Of a stretch of 64,000 nucleotides of DNA, positions 42,176 to 53,796 are shown in pieces (position 1 is the stretch's first letter; each line of letters starts with the position of its first letter). Under the pieces are notes generated by a model that was given only the letters and a program-made list of their open reading frames with translations, did not search any database and was not told the origin of the DNA. Origin of the DNA: Sodalis sp. Psp (lineage in GTDB: Bacteria > Pseudomonadota > Gammaproteobacteria > Enterobacterales > Enterobacteriaceae); contig JAHCVB010000004.1 of assembly GCA_024648745.1 (NCBI GenBank), positions 1 through 64,000 on the forward strand. The letters run 5' to 3'. The translations under genes were made by a program, and so were the position numbers.

Positions 42176-42835
42176 CTAGTCATCAGCTTCTTTCTTTAAC
42201 AACTGACGTTTGCGCTCAATCCCCCATCGGTAGCCAGACAACGTACCGTCGGCGTACACCACGCGATGACAAGGGATTGCTACCGCCAGTAGATTGGAGC
42301 CACAGGCATTGGCCACCGCACGTACTGCCCTTGGTGCACTGACATGCTCCGCCACCTGTCGATAGCTCATCGTTTGTCCTGACGCGATGGTACGTAATAC
42401 TTGCCACACTTTTTTCTGAAAAACAGTGCCGCAGATATCCAGAGGTAAATTAAAACTAGATTGTGGTGCGTCGACAAAGCTTACTACTTGCGCCAATAGT
42501 TGCTGATAATCTGTAACGTCACACATTAATTCAGCGTGGAGAAATTTTTCCTGTAATTCTCGCAGCAACTGACTGACGTCGTCTCCCAACATAATGGCGC
42601 AGATTCCACGACTACTGCGTGCTACCAGAATAACTCCCAATGAGCAACGGCCGATAACGTACTGGATCTGTATGTCTACACTGCCAACATGATGCGTGCT
42701 GAATGTCATCTTCAAATGCACTTTTGCTTCAGATATAAAACCGGTTGCTGGTCCGGTAATATTTTTCTTCCTCACTCCACGCCTGACTAGACGATAACAA
42801 AAGCAACCAACTAGATTGGCGCTGGGAGATTCCAC
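42176..42835 (-). CDS. ada: Methylated-DNA-protein cysteine methyltransferase domain of Ada (N-terminal domains lost)
   Basis: The C-terminal 165 residues match the O6-methylguanine methyltransferase half of Ada: S-L-G-V-I-L-V-A, G-I-C-A-I-M-L-G-D-D, F-Q-K-K-V-W-Q-V-L-R, the acceptor I-P-C-H-R-V-V, and L-S-G-Y-R-W-G-I-E-R-K. That G-D and Y-R-W-G pattern is Ada-like more than Ogt-like. The first 45 residues of the frame are not conserved, so an internal ATG at 42709 may be used. The methylphosphotriester (Cys-zinc) and AraC domains that make Ada a regulator are missing, although a C-K-x-x-C fragment upstream (near 42915) may be debris. It may work as a stand-alone repair enzyme. Confidence 0.8.
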   Translation of the reverse strand: MESPSANLVGCFCYRLVRRGVRKKNITGPATGFISEAKVHLKMTFSTHHVGSVDIQIQYVIGRCSLGVILVARSSRGICAIMLGDDVSQLLRELQEKFLHAELMCDVTDYQQLLAQVVSFVDAPQSSFNLPLDICGTVFQKKVWQVLRTIASGQTMSYRQVAEHVSAPRAVRAVANACGSNLLAVAIPCHRVVYADGTLSGYRWGIERKRQLLKKEADD

Positions 42836-43698
42836 AGATTTGGTGACAGTTTTACATTCTCGAGAGAATTAGCGTTCTCAATGCTTTAATTTTGTTAACT
42901 CACATAAGGTCTTGCACCGCTTAAATGTGGCGGCTGGAAAGTGCCATATGCACACGTAATTCGACGCTCGTAATAGTAGCTGCCTGCGTTTGCAGGAATA
43001 ATAAAATACAGGGAGAATAAACACCAACACGCACGACCGGCACATAGGAAATGCTAGTTCCACACGAAAAGGTGCCACCTTGCGATAACGTGTAGAGCAT
43101 TATCGCTTTCCAGAACAGTCACCATCCGCAATTATAAATTGGGATCATTGTTATCTTTTGAGATTCTGCTAGAAAACATAAGTTATTATACCATGTTAAT
43201 CGACAGAAAAATACAGAATTTTACTTTATTAATTCGGATGAGGGGTTGCTACGATCTCTAGATAAAACATATACAAGCCATGTTTTGATTTTCGATAAAA
43301 CGAAGCGTTCGGATATTTACTTAGCCATTATAGAATATAATTATGTTACTGTAGTAAACTAACTAAGAAGTACTGTATAGTATGCTTGGTATAAGAAAAT
43401 CGAATGGTGTCAATCTAAGAGGTTGATCTATAGCCATACCTTCATCTTATCTAATCGGTGTACTAGCCAGATTCAAGTAAACTAGGTGACACAGCTCCTG
43501 CAGTGGCGCATGGATTTCAGCGCTGAATAATCGTTAATACGGTCTTCTTCTGGTCCACGAGCTGACTAATGCATTTTCTGGGATAATATGAAATATTTTC
43601 AATTAACAAGTGAAAACTCGACATCCCACAGCAAACCAGATATTTTCTGGCACCTGGATATCTAAACGTTCAAAAGTATTCTGTAAGGATCCCAGGTT
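42836..43698. other. Region upstream of metA, possible ada debris at its left
   Basis: The left 250 bases may be eroded N-terminal ada sequence. The rest holds no frame. No confident MetJ operator was found before metA. Confidence 0.4.
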
Positions 43699-44628
43699 AT
43701 GCCAATTCAGGTACTTGACGAGCTACCAGCAGTGAATTTCCTGCGTAATGAGAATGTCTTTGTGATGACGTCCTCACGTGCCAATATACAGGAAGTACGC
43801 CCGTTAAAAGTATTAATTCTCAACTTGATGCCAAAGAAAATCGAAACTGAGAACCAGTTTCTGCGTCTATTGTCTAATTCTCCTCTACAAGTTGATATTC
43901 AGCTGCTGCGTATCGATAGCCGTGAATCAAAGAATACTCCTGCGGAGCATTTAAATAACTTTTACTGCAACTTCGAAGATATTCAGTGTGATAATTTCGA
44001 TGGACTAATAGTGACCGGCGCTCCACTAGGCTTAGTGGATTTCCGTGATGTGGTATTCTGGCCGCAGATTAAGCACGTGCTGCACTGGGCGTTGGATCAT
44101 GTAACTTCCACGCTGTTTGTCTGCTGGGCAGTACAGGCAGCACTAAACATTCTTTATAGCATCCCTAAAATAACCCGTCAACAGAAACTTACCGGGGTCT
44201 ATCAGCACCATACGCTGAAGCCACATGCGCTATTGACCAGAGGGTTTGATGAAACCTTTTTGGCGCCTCATTCCCGAAATGCAGATTTTCCCACCGAGGT
44301 TATTCGTTATCACACCAATTTAGAAATCTTGGCCGAGTCTAATGAGGCAGGAGCTTATCTGTTTGTTAGCCAAGATAAACGCCTGGCTTTTGTTACCGGT
44401 CATCCGGAATACGATGTGCTGACGCTAGCTAGCGAATATTATCGTGATCGGAAAAACGGCCTTAATCCGGCTCTGCCGGTAAATTATTTCCCAAATGATG
44501 ACCCCAATTTGGCACCGAAAGCCAGCTGGCGCAGCCATAGTCATCTTTTGTTTGCCAACTGGCTCAATTACTATGTCTACCAAATCACACCATACGATCT
44601 ACGCAACATGAACCCAACGCTGGACTAA
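43699..44628 (+). CDS. metA: Homoserine O-succinyltransferase
   Basis: First committed step of methionine synthesis, making O-succinylhomoserine. It is 309 aa, exactly as in E. coli, starting [15 protein letters not shown]. The catalytic Cys in F-V-C-W-A-V-Q-A and the His and Glu in T-G-H-P-E-Y-D are present, with [13 protein letters not shown] near the front. AAGGAT lies upstream as ribosome-binding site. Its survival in a reduced genome suggests methionine provisioning, if the rest of the pathway exists outside the window. Confidence 0.96.
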   Translation: MPIQVLDELPAVNFLRNENVFVMTSSRANIQEVRPLKVLILNLMPKKIETENQFLRLLSNSPLQVDIQLLRIDSRESKNTPAEHLNNFYCNFEDIQCDNFDGLIVTGAPLGLVDFRDVVFWPQIKHVLHWALDHVTSTLFVCWAVQAALNILYSIPKITRQQKLTGVYQHHTLKPHALLTRGFDETFLAPHSRNADFPTEVIRYHTNLEILAESNEAGAYLFVSQDKRLAFVTGHPEYDVLTLASEYYRDRKNGLNPALPVNYFPNDDPNLAPKASWRSHSHLLFANWLNYYVYQITPYDLRNMNPTLD

Positions 44629-45565
44629 GTAGCGTTTTTGATCTGAAAACAAGCGGGAATCCTGCATTGGGATGAAGTGCCTGCCGCTTATCGCTTTAAG
44701 CGGCGCCACTGCTCTGCGCAGTGGCAATGGAGTGTGTTGAGGCTCTTATACTACAGGTGAAGGTGTAAGTAAAAAGAATCGCAAGTGGAACCTGGGCTTA
44801 TTCGTCAAACTGACTAAAGATTGGTAACTGAGTCTGAATAATTTTCATACATCTTACTAGAGAAGATGAGGTGGACGTTGTCTAGAGTTTTAACGATTTA
44901 ACTATCGCAATAGTATCGATTAAACTCGATTTGCAGTATTGCTCCTTCTCGAGAGCACAACCATTTTTAACTGTATAATTATTATCATAAATGTGTAAAT
45001 ACCTAATGCCACTCATTACCTCGAATACATTCGCGAACGCGAGACAAATCAATTTTGCAGTGCAGGTTATAACTAGCTGATCTATATCTACGCTCAACGC
45101 TGCCGGACGCCAAACTGCGGCCCAATGAACAATGCGCACTTAACTGTGTTATAGTCTGGAAGAAAAACACCAAGTGCTCTACCGTGACTGACTATCAGCA
45201 TCGATCTCTTAGTCTCTAGCTGGAGCGCCGTTTAAGATTTATTCACTATCGATATCATCTCTATTTAAAAATTAAGGAGAGCTGTATTTAGCAATCGACG
45301 TTAACCGCAGCAACAGCATTCCGAAAATTTCAACACTAGCAGTCAAATGTTGTCTAATGCCTTTCGCTAATCACATAATAGTTCACCTGTAAATTAGATG
45401 GTAATATAAACTTAGCGTTTCTAGATTTTGTTACCGATCTTAATAGTGTAGTGTGAGGTAATGGTGAATGCCTACTGCAAGAAAAGTTATCTCATGATAG
45501 ACATTAAGCGATATAATCAAAACTGCACCATTTTAATCATCTGATAAAGAGCAAAGAGTGTCGTC
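44629..45565. other. Gene-free region between metA and pgi
   Basis: Holds the two hairpins after metA (44683-44725). A minus-strand frame at 44882-45139 is unassigned and probably chance. lysC, next to pgi in E. coli, is not recognisable. Confidence 0.45.
44683..44725. repeat. Two back-to-back perfect 8-bp hairpins after metA
   Basis: GCCGCTTA-TCGCTT-TAAGCGGC (44683-44704) is followed with no gap by GCCACTGC-TCTGC-GCAGTGGC (44705-44725). Neither has a T-run. They start 54 bases after the metA stop and may protect or end the transcript. Confidence 0.7.
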
Positions 45566-47215
45566 ATGAAAAATATCAATCCTAGCCATACTCCAGCCTG
45601 GAAAGCGCTGAAACAACATTTTGAAACATTGAAAGACGTGCATATTAGTGACTTATTTTCGCAAGATCCTCAGCGTTTTTCTTCTTTTTCAGCGATTTTC
45701 GACGATCAGATGCTAGTAGATTACTCCAAAAACCGTATCACCGCAGAGACTATAGCTAAATTGCTAGCGCTGGCTAAAGAATGTGATCTGAAAGGTGCCA
45801 TCACTTCAATATTTAGCGGTGAAAAAATCAATCGTACTGAGGATCGAGCGGCTTTACACGTTGCGTTACGTAACCGCAGCAATACGCCTATCAAGGTGGA
45901 CGGCAAGGATGTAATGCCGGATGTCAATGCGGTATTGGCGAAGATGAAGCAATTCTGCGATCAGGTCATTGGCGGTAACTGGAAAGGCTATACTGGAAAA
46001 GCTATTACCGATATCGTTAATATCGGTATCGGTGGTTCTAATCTCGGTCCGTATATGGTTACTGAAGCGCTGCGGCCCTATAAAAACCATCTTAGTATGC
46101 ATTTTGTGTCTAATGTAGATGGAACACACATTACGGAAACAGTAAAAAGCCTAGATCCGGCAACCACGTTGTTCCTGGTGGCGTCCAAAACATTTACCAC
46201 TCAAGAAACAATGACTAACGCCCACAGCGCGCGGGATTGGTTCTTAAAAACAGCCAAGGATGAAAAATATGTCGCGCGCCATTTCGCCGCGTTGTCTACC
46301 AATGCAAAAGCAGTAGTAGAATTCGGCATTAATACTGACAATATGTTTAAATTTTGGGACTGGGTTAGCGGCCGTTATTCGCTTTGGTCCGCTGTTGGTT
46401 TATCTATTGCTCTATCGCTCGGTTTCGAGAATTTCGAGAAATTGCTCAGCGGCGCGCACGCTATGGATCACCATTTTTCTACCATGCCGCTAAAGCAAAA
46501 TTTGCCAGTGCTGCTGGCGTTAATCGGCATTTGGTATAATAATTTCTTCGGTGTAGAAACGGAAGCCATTCTACCTTATGATCAATATATGCACCGCTTC
46601 GCTGCCTATTTTCAGCAGGGGAATATGGAATCCAATGGTAAATGTATTGATCGCGATGGTCACCCGGTCAATTATCAAACCGGTCCTATTATCTGGGGCG
46701 AACCAGGAACCAACGGTCAGCACGCGTTTTATCAGCTGATTCATCAGGGCACTAAAATGATTCCTTGCGATTTTATCTCTCCTGCAATTAGCCATAATCC
46801 ACTTGCTGATCATCACCCCAAATTACTAGCCAATTTCTTTGGCCAGACCAAAGCGCTAGCCTTCGGTAAGTCGCGAGAAATGGTGGAGCAGGAATTCAGC
46901 ATTGCCGGAGAAACTCCGGATCAAATGCAACACGTGGTACCGTTTAAGATATTTGAAGGCAATCGGCCAACTAATTCACTATTGCTGCGTGAGATTACTC
47001 CTTATAGCTTGGGTGCCTTAATTGCGCTGTATGAGCATAAGATTTTCACTCAAGGGGTAATTCTGAATATCTATTCTTTCGATCAATGGGGGGTGGAATT
47101 AGGCAAACAGCTCGCCAACCGTATTCTTCCTGAATTAACTCAGGATGAACCGGTTACCACGCATGATAGTTCCACGAATGGCTTGATTAACTGTTATAGA
47201 TCCTGGTGTTACTGA
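45566..47215 (+). CDS. pgi: Glucose-6-phosphate isomerase
   Basis: Interconverts glucose-6-phosphate and fructose-6-phosphate in glycolysis. It is 549 aa, the E. coli length. Signatures are intact: [12 protein letters not shown], the region of the catalytic Glu and His through [12 protein letters not shown], and the Lys in [17 protein letters not shown] lies upstream. The end reads R-S-W-C-Y where E. coli has K-A-W-R-G. Confidence 0.97.
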   Translation: MKNINPSHTPAWKALKQHFETLKDVHISDLFSQDPQRFSSFSAIFDDQMLVDYSKNRITAETIAKLLALAKECDLKGAITSIFSGEKINRTEDRAALHVALRNRSNTPIKVDGKDVMPDVNAVLAKMKQFCDQVIGGNWKGYTGKAITDIVNIGIGGSNLGPYMVTEALRPYKNHLSMHFVSNVDGTHITETVKSLDPATTLFLVASKTFTTQETMTNAHSARDWFLKTAKDEKYVARHFAALSTNAKAVVEFGINTDNMFKFWDWVSGRYSLWSAVGLSIALSLGFENFEKLLSGAHAMDHHFSTMPLKQNLPVLLALIGIWYNNFFGVETEAILPYDQYMHRFAAYFQQGNMESNGKCIDRDGHPVNYQTGPIIWGEPGTNGQHAFYQLIHQGTKMIPCDFISPAISHNPLADHHPKLLANFFGQTKALAFGKSREMVEQEFSIAGETPDQMQHVVPFKIFEGNRPTNSLLLREITPYSLGALIALYEHKIFTQGVILNIYSFDQWGVELGKQLANRILPELTQDEPVTTHDSSTNGLINCYRSWCY

Positions 47216-48264
47216 TAGATAATATTTATGAAATTATGGCACGTCACTAGCCATTTTGCGCCTTTACGTCGAGTTAAAACAACGTCGAGTTAAAATATTA
47301 TAAGGTATGACACAGATAAGTATTTATATTTACTTTTGGAATTATTCTTTAAAACAGGTCTTTAGAGGTTGTGCGATGGCCATGCTTTTACTACCTTTAA
47401 AAAGTTGTGGTTAAACCTTAGAAGCATTTTTTAAGATTATTATTTTTATTTAAAAATGATTGTTATAACAAAAATATTTATAATTACTACAGTTACATTA
47501 AATCTGTAAGCGCGTGATGGCAAACATTTCTTAAATGAACCGACGCACTTAGAAACTAGACATAAGACTAAGTAAGGTAGCACAATCTTCTTCAGTCTTG
47601 AATACTGACAAAACCTTTGTGATAAGTATGAGCGCTATCGCTGGCGATAGCGTTAGTCTCTGACAACTAAAGTGAAAATGTGGATTAATGTGAACACCGA
47701 ATCCGCTCAACTGGTCATATCTTCACAGTGGCGCCGGGTGGATTGCTTATTTGATTATGAAAAAGAAAAGCAAATACAGGATACCATTTTCATTTTCCGT
47801 TTCAGCTTGACTATCGATAATACCTTAATCGCAAGCTCAAGAAAGATATCACCTCAGCTTTCACCTATAGTCGACAGTTAGGTGGTGATCCTTTATTCCG
47901 GGCAATTCAAACGATGGTGCTAGAAGTCACTAATAACCTAGGGCAATTTACGCTGTGTACGGAGCTTAACTAGCACACTTGGTGGCCAGGAATAGTAATT
48001 ATTTCAGAAGAGACAGCCAGTACGGTATAGCTCTAAATGCAGAAAAAAGTTACCGATTTAAGTACATTCGGTACTAACTGCATAGCAATAACAACATCAA
48101 ACTAAAATCCACTTGAGTGAAAAGTGTACGCTACTAGTCTTTCTGTGCATACTAAAGGCAGCAATTCGTGTCGCTGGATCCACTAGGATAAAAACGTTCG
48201 AACATCTTGGCTCACTAAATCCATCTGACTAGAGTATTGATTTTTAGGGTATTACAATTCACTG
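47216..48264. other. Gene-free region between pgi and the ubiC remnant
   Basis: The mal genes that lie here in E. coli are not recognisable. A 69-codon frame (47672-47881, plus) is unassigned. A hairpin with perfect 9-bp arms, CGCTATCGC-TG-GCGATAGCG, is at 47633-47652. Confidence 0.45.
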
Positions 48265-48513
48265 ATTGGTACCGTGTTGCCCAAACCACAGTACAGAAAA
48301 AGAGTGGCTTATAGGTGATTTAAGTAGGTGAAAGACGCTAGAGTTGTACCGAAAGCACTTTGGAATCTTCTTTAATTATGTCCGTCTACGTGTAGAGTGA
48401 TTCAACTAGGTTGGAAAATTTGTAGAGGAGCTATGTATAGCTTCCATCTGAAAGGCAGCAGCCAACTACTCTATATTGATAGTAAGCTTAATAGTTTAGT
48501 AAGGAAAATTCTG
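48265..48513 (+). pseudogene. ubiC: Chorismate lyase UbiC remnant
   Basis: Short blocks in order resemble the second half of E. coli UbiC: V-L-P-K-P-Q-Y (compare LLPKESRY), A-R-V-V-P (compare AGRTVVP), [11 protein letters not shown] (compare SSTLTRDFIEIG), and finally [10 protein letters not shown] ending S-L-V (compare RLSGKPLLL ... SPLY). Stops and frame changes lie between them. Its place directly before ubiA is the operon order of E. coli. The last 39 codons are open and in frame with ubiA. Each match is weak; the order and position carry the call. Confidence 0.6.
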
Positions 48514-49386
48514 TTGGATCACAGTCTAACTCAGAATCGATGGCAGGTATGGTACCGTTTGATGCGTATCGATAATCCTATTGGTTCTCTATTACTGCTG
48601 TGGCCAACGCTTTGGGCATTGTGGCTAGCAGGAAATGGTGTACCCGAATTAGGGACACTATTAATTTTTGTCATGGGGGTGTTTGTTATGCGTGCGGCTG
48701 GCTGCGTGATTAATGACTATGTGGATCGTAAAATAGACGGCCACGTCAAACGAACTTGCTCTCGTCCATTGCCCAGCGGGGCGATTAGCGAAAGAGAGGT
48801 TAAGTTGTTGTTCAGCGCGCTAGTAGGCATCTCACTTGTCCTGGTACTAACGCTAAATACAATGACCATTGCACTATCAACGGTAGCACTAGCTCTAGCA
48901 TGGGTGTATCCGTTTATGAAGCAGTACACGCATTTGCCGCAAATAGTGCTGGGAGTGGCGTTCGGTTGGTCTATTCCGATGGCTTTTACGGTAGTCAGTA
49001 ACTCCTTACCTGTAAACTGTTGGCTACTTTTTTTGGCTAATGTCACCTGGACAGTAGCTTATGATACCCAATACGCAATGGTGGATCGAGATGATGATTT
49101 GCGCATTGGTGTCAAATCCGCCGCCATTCTCTTCGGCCGATTAGATAAGCTAATTATCGGTTTATTGCAGCTAGTGACGCTGCTCTTTCTGGCTATTATT
49201 GGCTGGCGGATGGAGCTCGGAGGGATCTACTATCTGACTCTAACAGGAGCTGCAGTTTTATTCTTTTTACAACAAAAGCTAATCGCCAGGCGGGAACGGC
49301 AAGCCTGCTTCCGGGCATTTTTAAATAACAATTTTGTCGGAATGCTAGTATTTATTGGCATTTTTTTGAGTCTGTTGACATGCTAA
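48514..49386 (+). CDS. ubiA: 4-hydroxybenzoate octaprenyltransferase
   Basis: Membrane prenyltransferase of ubiquinone synthesis. A TTG at 48514, eight bases after AAGGA, gives [10 protein letters not shown], aligned to E. coli MEWSLTQNK, and 290 aa, exactly the E. coli length. The two Asp-rich motifs N-D-Y-V-D-R-K-I-D and [12 protein letters not shown] are intact, with seven to nine hydrophobic helices. The frame is open to 48397, but that part is ubiC debris. The 3' end overlaps plsB by 35 bases tail to tail. Confidence 0.94.
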   Translation: MDHSLTQNRWQVWYRLMRIDNPIGSLLLLWPTLWALWLAGNGVPELGTLLIFVMGVFVMRAAGCVINDYVDRKIDGHVKRTCSRPLPSGAISEREVKLLFSALVGISLVLVLTLNTMTIALSTVALALAWVYPFMKQYTHLPQIVLGVAFGWSIPMAFTVVSNSLPVNCWLLFLANVTWTVAYDTQYAMVDRDDDLRIGVKSAAILFGRLDKLIIGLLQLVTLLFLAIIGWRMELGGIYYLTLTGAAVLFFLQQKLIARRERQACFRAFLNNNFVGMLVFIGIFLSLLTC

Positions 49387-51859
49387 CGCCCAATGACGTT
49401 TCCACGGTGCCGGAAGCACCGTAGTTTTCTGCCCGTTGGTCAAGTAGATTAGCACTTTCGATAGTGCCCAGGACGTCAGACGTGATCAATTCACCTAGAA
49501 TGTCACACATCTTGCTGATTTTCTCATCAATGACGTCGCCGGTATCGCTGATATATTCCTCAGCGCGAAGTGTCACCATTAAGGTAGAGAACACCGCTTT
49601 ATCGAAAAACTCTGGAGCGTTAATGCCGTTTAGAAATGCTAAACGTTGAGCCACGACTCGACTCTTTCTTTCCAGTGTTTCCCGGTTAAACTGCGGGTTA
49701 GCGCGCAGTAATAAAAATGTAATAGCATAACGTTTCAGTGTGTCACACACGATAGCGGCCAGCAGTTCCAGGATATGTAAGCGAGCCGGCGCCGGATACA
49801 AGTGTGTTCCCTGAGTTTTTACCAGCCCCTGACGCTCCAATTCGGCAATGAGGCTATCGATAACCAGTGGCAATTCCTGCTTGTTAAAGCGCATGAATAG
49901 TTCTGCCTTCAACAGCGGATAAAGCACTCTAATCCACTGATGCAACTGTTCTCGCTGGATACCAAAATGACTGAAAATAATGCTAGCCACCAGTGATGGT
50001 AGGATGAATAGATGCTGAATGTTATTGCTATAATAAGTCGTCAGCACTGCTTGATCGCGTGACAAAAAGATGATATCATCAGCAGTGTCATGTTCAACAG
50101 TAAATTCATTCATCGTCAGCGCATGTGTCAGCAGCGCTTCCGGTGTTAGGCCGGGCACTGTGACATCCGGTGCATACGGGACATTACGCAGCAGATCCAG
50201 ATAGCAGGTTAGCTGTGACAGTAGTTGCTGACGCGTCAGAGAGCGCTGATGTGAGGAAAGCAATATACTGGAGCAAAGATTAATTGCATTGGTTGCAGCG
50301 GCATTATTTATTCGAATCATAATGGCAGAGGCAATATTATCCACTACCGGTGCCAGCCAACTGGGACGCTGAGCTTCTATAGGATTGATAAAGTCGCGCC
50401 ATTGCGGTACCTGCTGAGACAGCCAAGTAGCTAACGGCAGCGGATCGCCAAAATTAACATATCCCTGGCCGAGATTGCGCAACTTGCATAATCCTCGCAG
50501 CATTTGCCAAAATCCTTCTTTCTCTTTAGCAGCGCCGCGCAATTCTTTAGCGTAGGTTGCCACCTCTATCACATGTTCATAACCGACGTAAATCGGCACT
50601 AACGTAATAGGTCTGGTGCCACCGCGCAACATAGCCTGAAGGGTCATAGTCAGCGTACCTGTTTTCGGTTCCAGCAGGCGTCCAGTGCGGGAGCGACCTC
50701 CTTCAATAAAATACTCTACCGAATAGCCACGAGTGAATAGCTCACCGAGATATTCGCGGAAAATGGTGGAGTAGAGCTTATTGCATTTAAATGTGCGGCG
50801 GATAAAAAACGCACCCAAACGGCGGAAAATGGGGCCAGCCGGCCAGAAATTGAGATTAATACCAGCGGCAATATGCGGCAGTTTTAGTCCCTGATGATAA
50901 AGTACGTAAGAAAGTAACAGATAATCCATATGACTGCGGTGGCAGGGCACATAAACAATTTCATGACCTTCTTTCTCCAGGTGACGAACCCGCTCGGCGT
51001 TACATACATGCAGCCCCTGGTAAAGTCGGTTCCAGGTCCAACCTAGCACCAGGTCCGACATGCGTATTGCCTCATAGGAAAAGTTAGCGGCGATTTCCTT
51101 CATGAGCTTTACGGCGTTTTGTTGCGCTTTCTCTGTGGGTATTTTTTTGATACGTACTTCATCCTCCATTGCTTTTTTAATAGTTTTAGAAGACAGCAAT
51201 TTATTAAATAAATCCTGGCGCACTGGCTGGCGCAGCCTTGCTGTACCAAACTGCTGGCGGGCAAAGTGGGTGCGTATGACGCGAGCGAGTTTCTGGGCAA
51301 TGGTTTTGTTGGTACCATGCTTAGTGGCCATGTAACGCATAGACAGAGGCCGAGAGAAGCGAACAAAACTGTTGCGGCCAAGCCATAGTACCGCGATGAA
51401 CTTTTCAATACCGTTCAATAGACGTAATTCTGGCTGATTGGACTGCAATCCCCTGCCGGGTGAACGACCGAACATGACTGAGGCCGGCACCATTTGTACA
51501 TCCAGATCGGGATTAGAACGGTGCAAATCGAGATAATTGTAAAATAACATCACAGACTGCGGTTTTTTGCTGTGCCATGTCAGGATGCGCGGGCCATCAT
51601 GAATAAATACGTAGCGTGGCAGAGTGACACCGTGAATATGCAGTGGTGCCAGCGGGTCAGGCAATCCCTGCTTCAGGCATTGCATACGCAAAGTCAACAG
51701 ATCCGCCTTGGAATTATAAGGCAACACATACATTATCATAGGTTGCCGAAAATCCAGGTCTGTTCTAGCGCGCGGCTCGATCGGGATAACTTTACTTCTT
51801 ACTAGGAACTTGAGTGGTAAATCTAATAACGTATAGTAAACTCTATGCCAATCTGACAT
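49352..51859 (-). CDS. plsB: Glycerol-3-phosphate acyltransferase PlsB
   Basis: Inner-membrane enzyme making 1-acyl-glycerol-3-phosphate, the first step of phospholipid synthesis. The ATG at 51859 ([15 protein letters not shown]) matches the E. coli start and gives 835 aa (E. coli 807). Acyltransferase motifs are all present: [36 protein letters not shown] and [11 protein letters not shown]. The final 25 residues are unconserved and run into the ubiA 3' end, so the usual stop has been lost. The frame above 51859 (to 52003) is upstream sequence. Confidence 0.96.
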   Translation of the reverse strand: MSDWHRVYYTLLDLPLKFLVRSKVIPIEPRARTDLDFRQPMIMYVLPYNSKADLLTLRMQCLKQGLPDPLAPLHIHGVTLPRYVFIHDGPRILTWHSKKPQSVMLFYNYLDLHRSNPDLDVQMVPASVMFGRSPGRGLQSNQPELRLLNGIEKFIAVLWLGRNSFVRFSRPLSMRYMATKHGTNKTIAQKLARVIRTHFARQQFGTARLRQPVRQDLFNKLLSSKTIKKAMEDEVRIKKIPTEKAQQNAVKLMKEIAANFSYEAIRMSDLVLGWTWNRLYQGLHVCNAERVRHLEKEGHEIVYVPCHRSHMDYLLLSYVLYHQGLKLPHIAAGINLNFWPAGPIFRRLGAFFIRRTFKCNKLYSTIFREYLGELFTRGYSVEYFIEGGRSRTGRLLEPKTGTLTMTLQAMLRGGTRPITLVPIYVGYEHVIEVATYAKELRGAAKEKEGFWQMLRGLCKLRNLGQGYVNFGDPLPLATWLSQQVPQWRDFINPIEAQRPSWLAPVVDNIASAIMIRINNAAATNAINLCSSILLSSHQRSLTRQQLLSQLTCYLDLLRNVPYAPDVTVPGLTPEALLTHALTMNEFTVEHDTADDIIFLSRDQAVLTTYYSNNIQHLFILPSLVASIIFSHFGIQREQLHQWIRVLYPLLKAELFMRFNKQELPLVIDSLIAELERQGLVKTQGTHLYPAPARLHILELLAAIVCDTLKRYAITFLLLRANPQFNRETLERKSRVVAQRLAFLNGINAPEFFDKAVFSTLMVTLRAEEYISDTGDVIDEKISKMCDILGELITSDVLGTIESANLLDQRAENYGASGTVETSLGVSMSTDSKKCQ

Positions 51860-52140
51860 ATTTATGTGAAGCCTCTTGTTTTCAACGCGATGAAAAGTAA
51901 CAGAAACTGCTCGGCAGATCGTGACGGAGTCAACAGCCTCTGCAGCTACAGAGGCAACTGCGGCGACATCTTGCCACTCCATGATCTCCTGTTGGTAGAC
52001 CATTCTGCGCTAACTAGGGCACAAAAACAGTAGTATACATAATATTTGATGAGGAACGATCCCACCCATTCTGGAGCAATAATAAGTCTATAATATTGTG
52101 AATATCGCCCTTATTTCTCGTGTTTTCAATTGGCAATTAC

Positions 52141-52175
52141 CTGTATTTTCTTATAGAAAATCTGTATAAAAACAG
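52141..52175 (+). promoter_or_regulatory. Two eroded LexA boxes before the lexA remnant
   Basis: CTGT-8-ATAG at 52141-52156 differs from the CTGT-8-ACAG consensus by one base. CTGT-6-ACAG at 52162-52175 has the right ends but is two bases short. In E. coli lexA has two such boxes at this place. The rest of the 320-base plsB-lexA interval holds nothing; dgkA, found here in E. coli, is absent. Confidence 0.65.
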
Positions 52176-52182
52176 GGGTAAA

Positions 52183-52759
52183 ATGAAAGCGCTAACTGTT
52201 AGACAGCAAGAAATTTTCGATCTAATCCGAGAATGCATCACGCACACCGGCATGTCGCCCACGCGTACCGGGATTGTGTCTCGTCTTTCCGTTCTAAATA
52301 CAGTGAAAGAGCATTTGAAAGCGCTAGCACGCAAAGGCGCTATTAGAGACTGTCTCTGGCGCGTTCGCGCAGCATTCGCCTGACAATAACAGAAGAGAAT
52401 GGCTTACCGCTGATTGATCGCGTGGCCGCCGGCAAACCACTACTGGAAACGCAACACATCGAGATTCATTATCAGGTAGATTCTGTTTTGTTCAATCCTC
52501 ATGCGAATTTCTTGCTGCGAGTTAGTAGTATGTCAATGAAAATATTGGAATTATAGATGGCGACTTGTTATCAGTTCATAAAATCCAGGTTATCCGCAAT
52601 GGACAGGTAGTGGTAGCGCGTATTGATAATGAGATTACCGTCAAACGCCTAAAATGTCAGGGAATATTGTGGAATTATTACCTGAGAATAGTGCATTCTC
52701 TCTCAATTGTATTGGATCTGCGCCAACAAGAACCCGTCGTTGAAGGTCTCGTGGTATGA
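52183..52759 (+). pseudogene. lexA: SOS repressor LexA remnant
   Basis: The ATG at 52183 after AGGGG begins M-K-A-L-T-V-R-Q-Q-E-I-F-D-L-I-R. The winged-helix domain continues with T-G-M-S-P-T-R-T and E-H-L-K-A-L-A-R-K-G-A-I, but a few residues of the recognition region are deleted and the frame is lost after about 55 codons. The C-terminal protease domain appears later in another frame as [19 protein letters not shown] and [15 protein letters not shown]. LexA repression and cleavage cannot work. Confidence 0.92.
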
Positions 52760-53796
52760 TGCAACACAACTAACTATAATTCTAGTCAAGGTAGTGGCGT
52801 GTCAACTACTAATATTAGCATCTTTAATTGACAATTACAGCCTGCTGTGCTGTTGCTTTGAAGTACTTGCCATTGTGTTTTTCGCAATTCGAGGGGTTGT
52901 ATTCATTTATTTAAGGTAAATACATCAGGTGACTGCTTATTTTTCTGTATCAACTTCACGATTATTGAGGATACACTACCTAGTTTTAGGTATAGCTCTA
53001 ATGTAGTGTTACTGACAAGTATCTCCCCAAGATATTTCCTGACAGGTTCCTCCTATCCGTAGGGGCATACGTTCAACTAGTCTAAGATTATATAAAACAT
53101 CTGCTGCATTAATCCCGGCCTAAGCCACATTTGGCCAGTAACTTCAGTGTTGCGACTGAACTGATTGCCATTATTGCCGTTTTTTCTGGTATCATGAGCT
53201 ATTACGCGCCACTGTGTATACACCACAGTGGTGGCCAGTAGTCTCCCTGTTATTTAGGTAAAGATAATTATCTATTTTATGAAAATAAAGTATATCCTAA
53301 GGCGCTGAGTTATTATAAAGTGCTATGTGTCTTATCAATCTATGATGAATTTCCCTTATGAAACCAATTATTTTTTTAGGTGCGGGCAAACTCCGGTAAA
53401 AAGTGAGGTAAGCCTCAACCTACTAATCACCTCCACCAAAGGCTTCAGCAAGCAACGAACCGTTAATTTGCCACTTCTTTAGATCCTGTAATGCGCCTGC
53501 CATCATATCTCAGCCGGTGAGACTTACTGTCTTGTACTTCATTCTGGATCGGAGTCAACCGGTATAAAGTCCACGTGTTCCATCACTTCCGATCTGCTGT
53601 TAACGGTAACTTGTCTTATATACGCCTAATTATCATTCATTTTTTCTTTTTTAAGTTTTTAAGGTCTCTTTAATACTTGCAAGCCATGCAAAGCGTACGT
53701 AGCTTACAAAGCCCATAGGATCTCGTTCAGAGAAAGGGTATAATGTATCTTATTCTAAGATTTCTCTAAAGTAGGTATTGGGCAAAGCATCCTTTC
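52760..53796. other. Gene-free region between lexA remnant and dnaB
   Basis: Genes between lexA and dnaB in E. coli (dinF, zur, dusA, qorA and others) could not be recognised. A TATAAT with good context at 53739-53744 may be the dnaB -10 element. Confidence 0.4.

Noticed and set aside
43655..43675. MetJ operator before metA
   Set aside because: The two 8-mers here match AGACGTCT at only about five of eight positions each, which is within chance for AT-rich spacer.
47672..47881. malM or lamB remnant between pgi and ubiC
   Set aside because: Synteny would allow it, but no block of MalM or LamB could be aligned in this frame or its neighbours.
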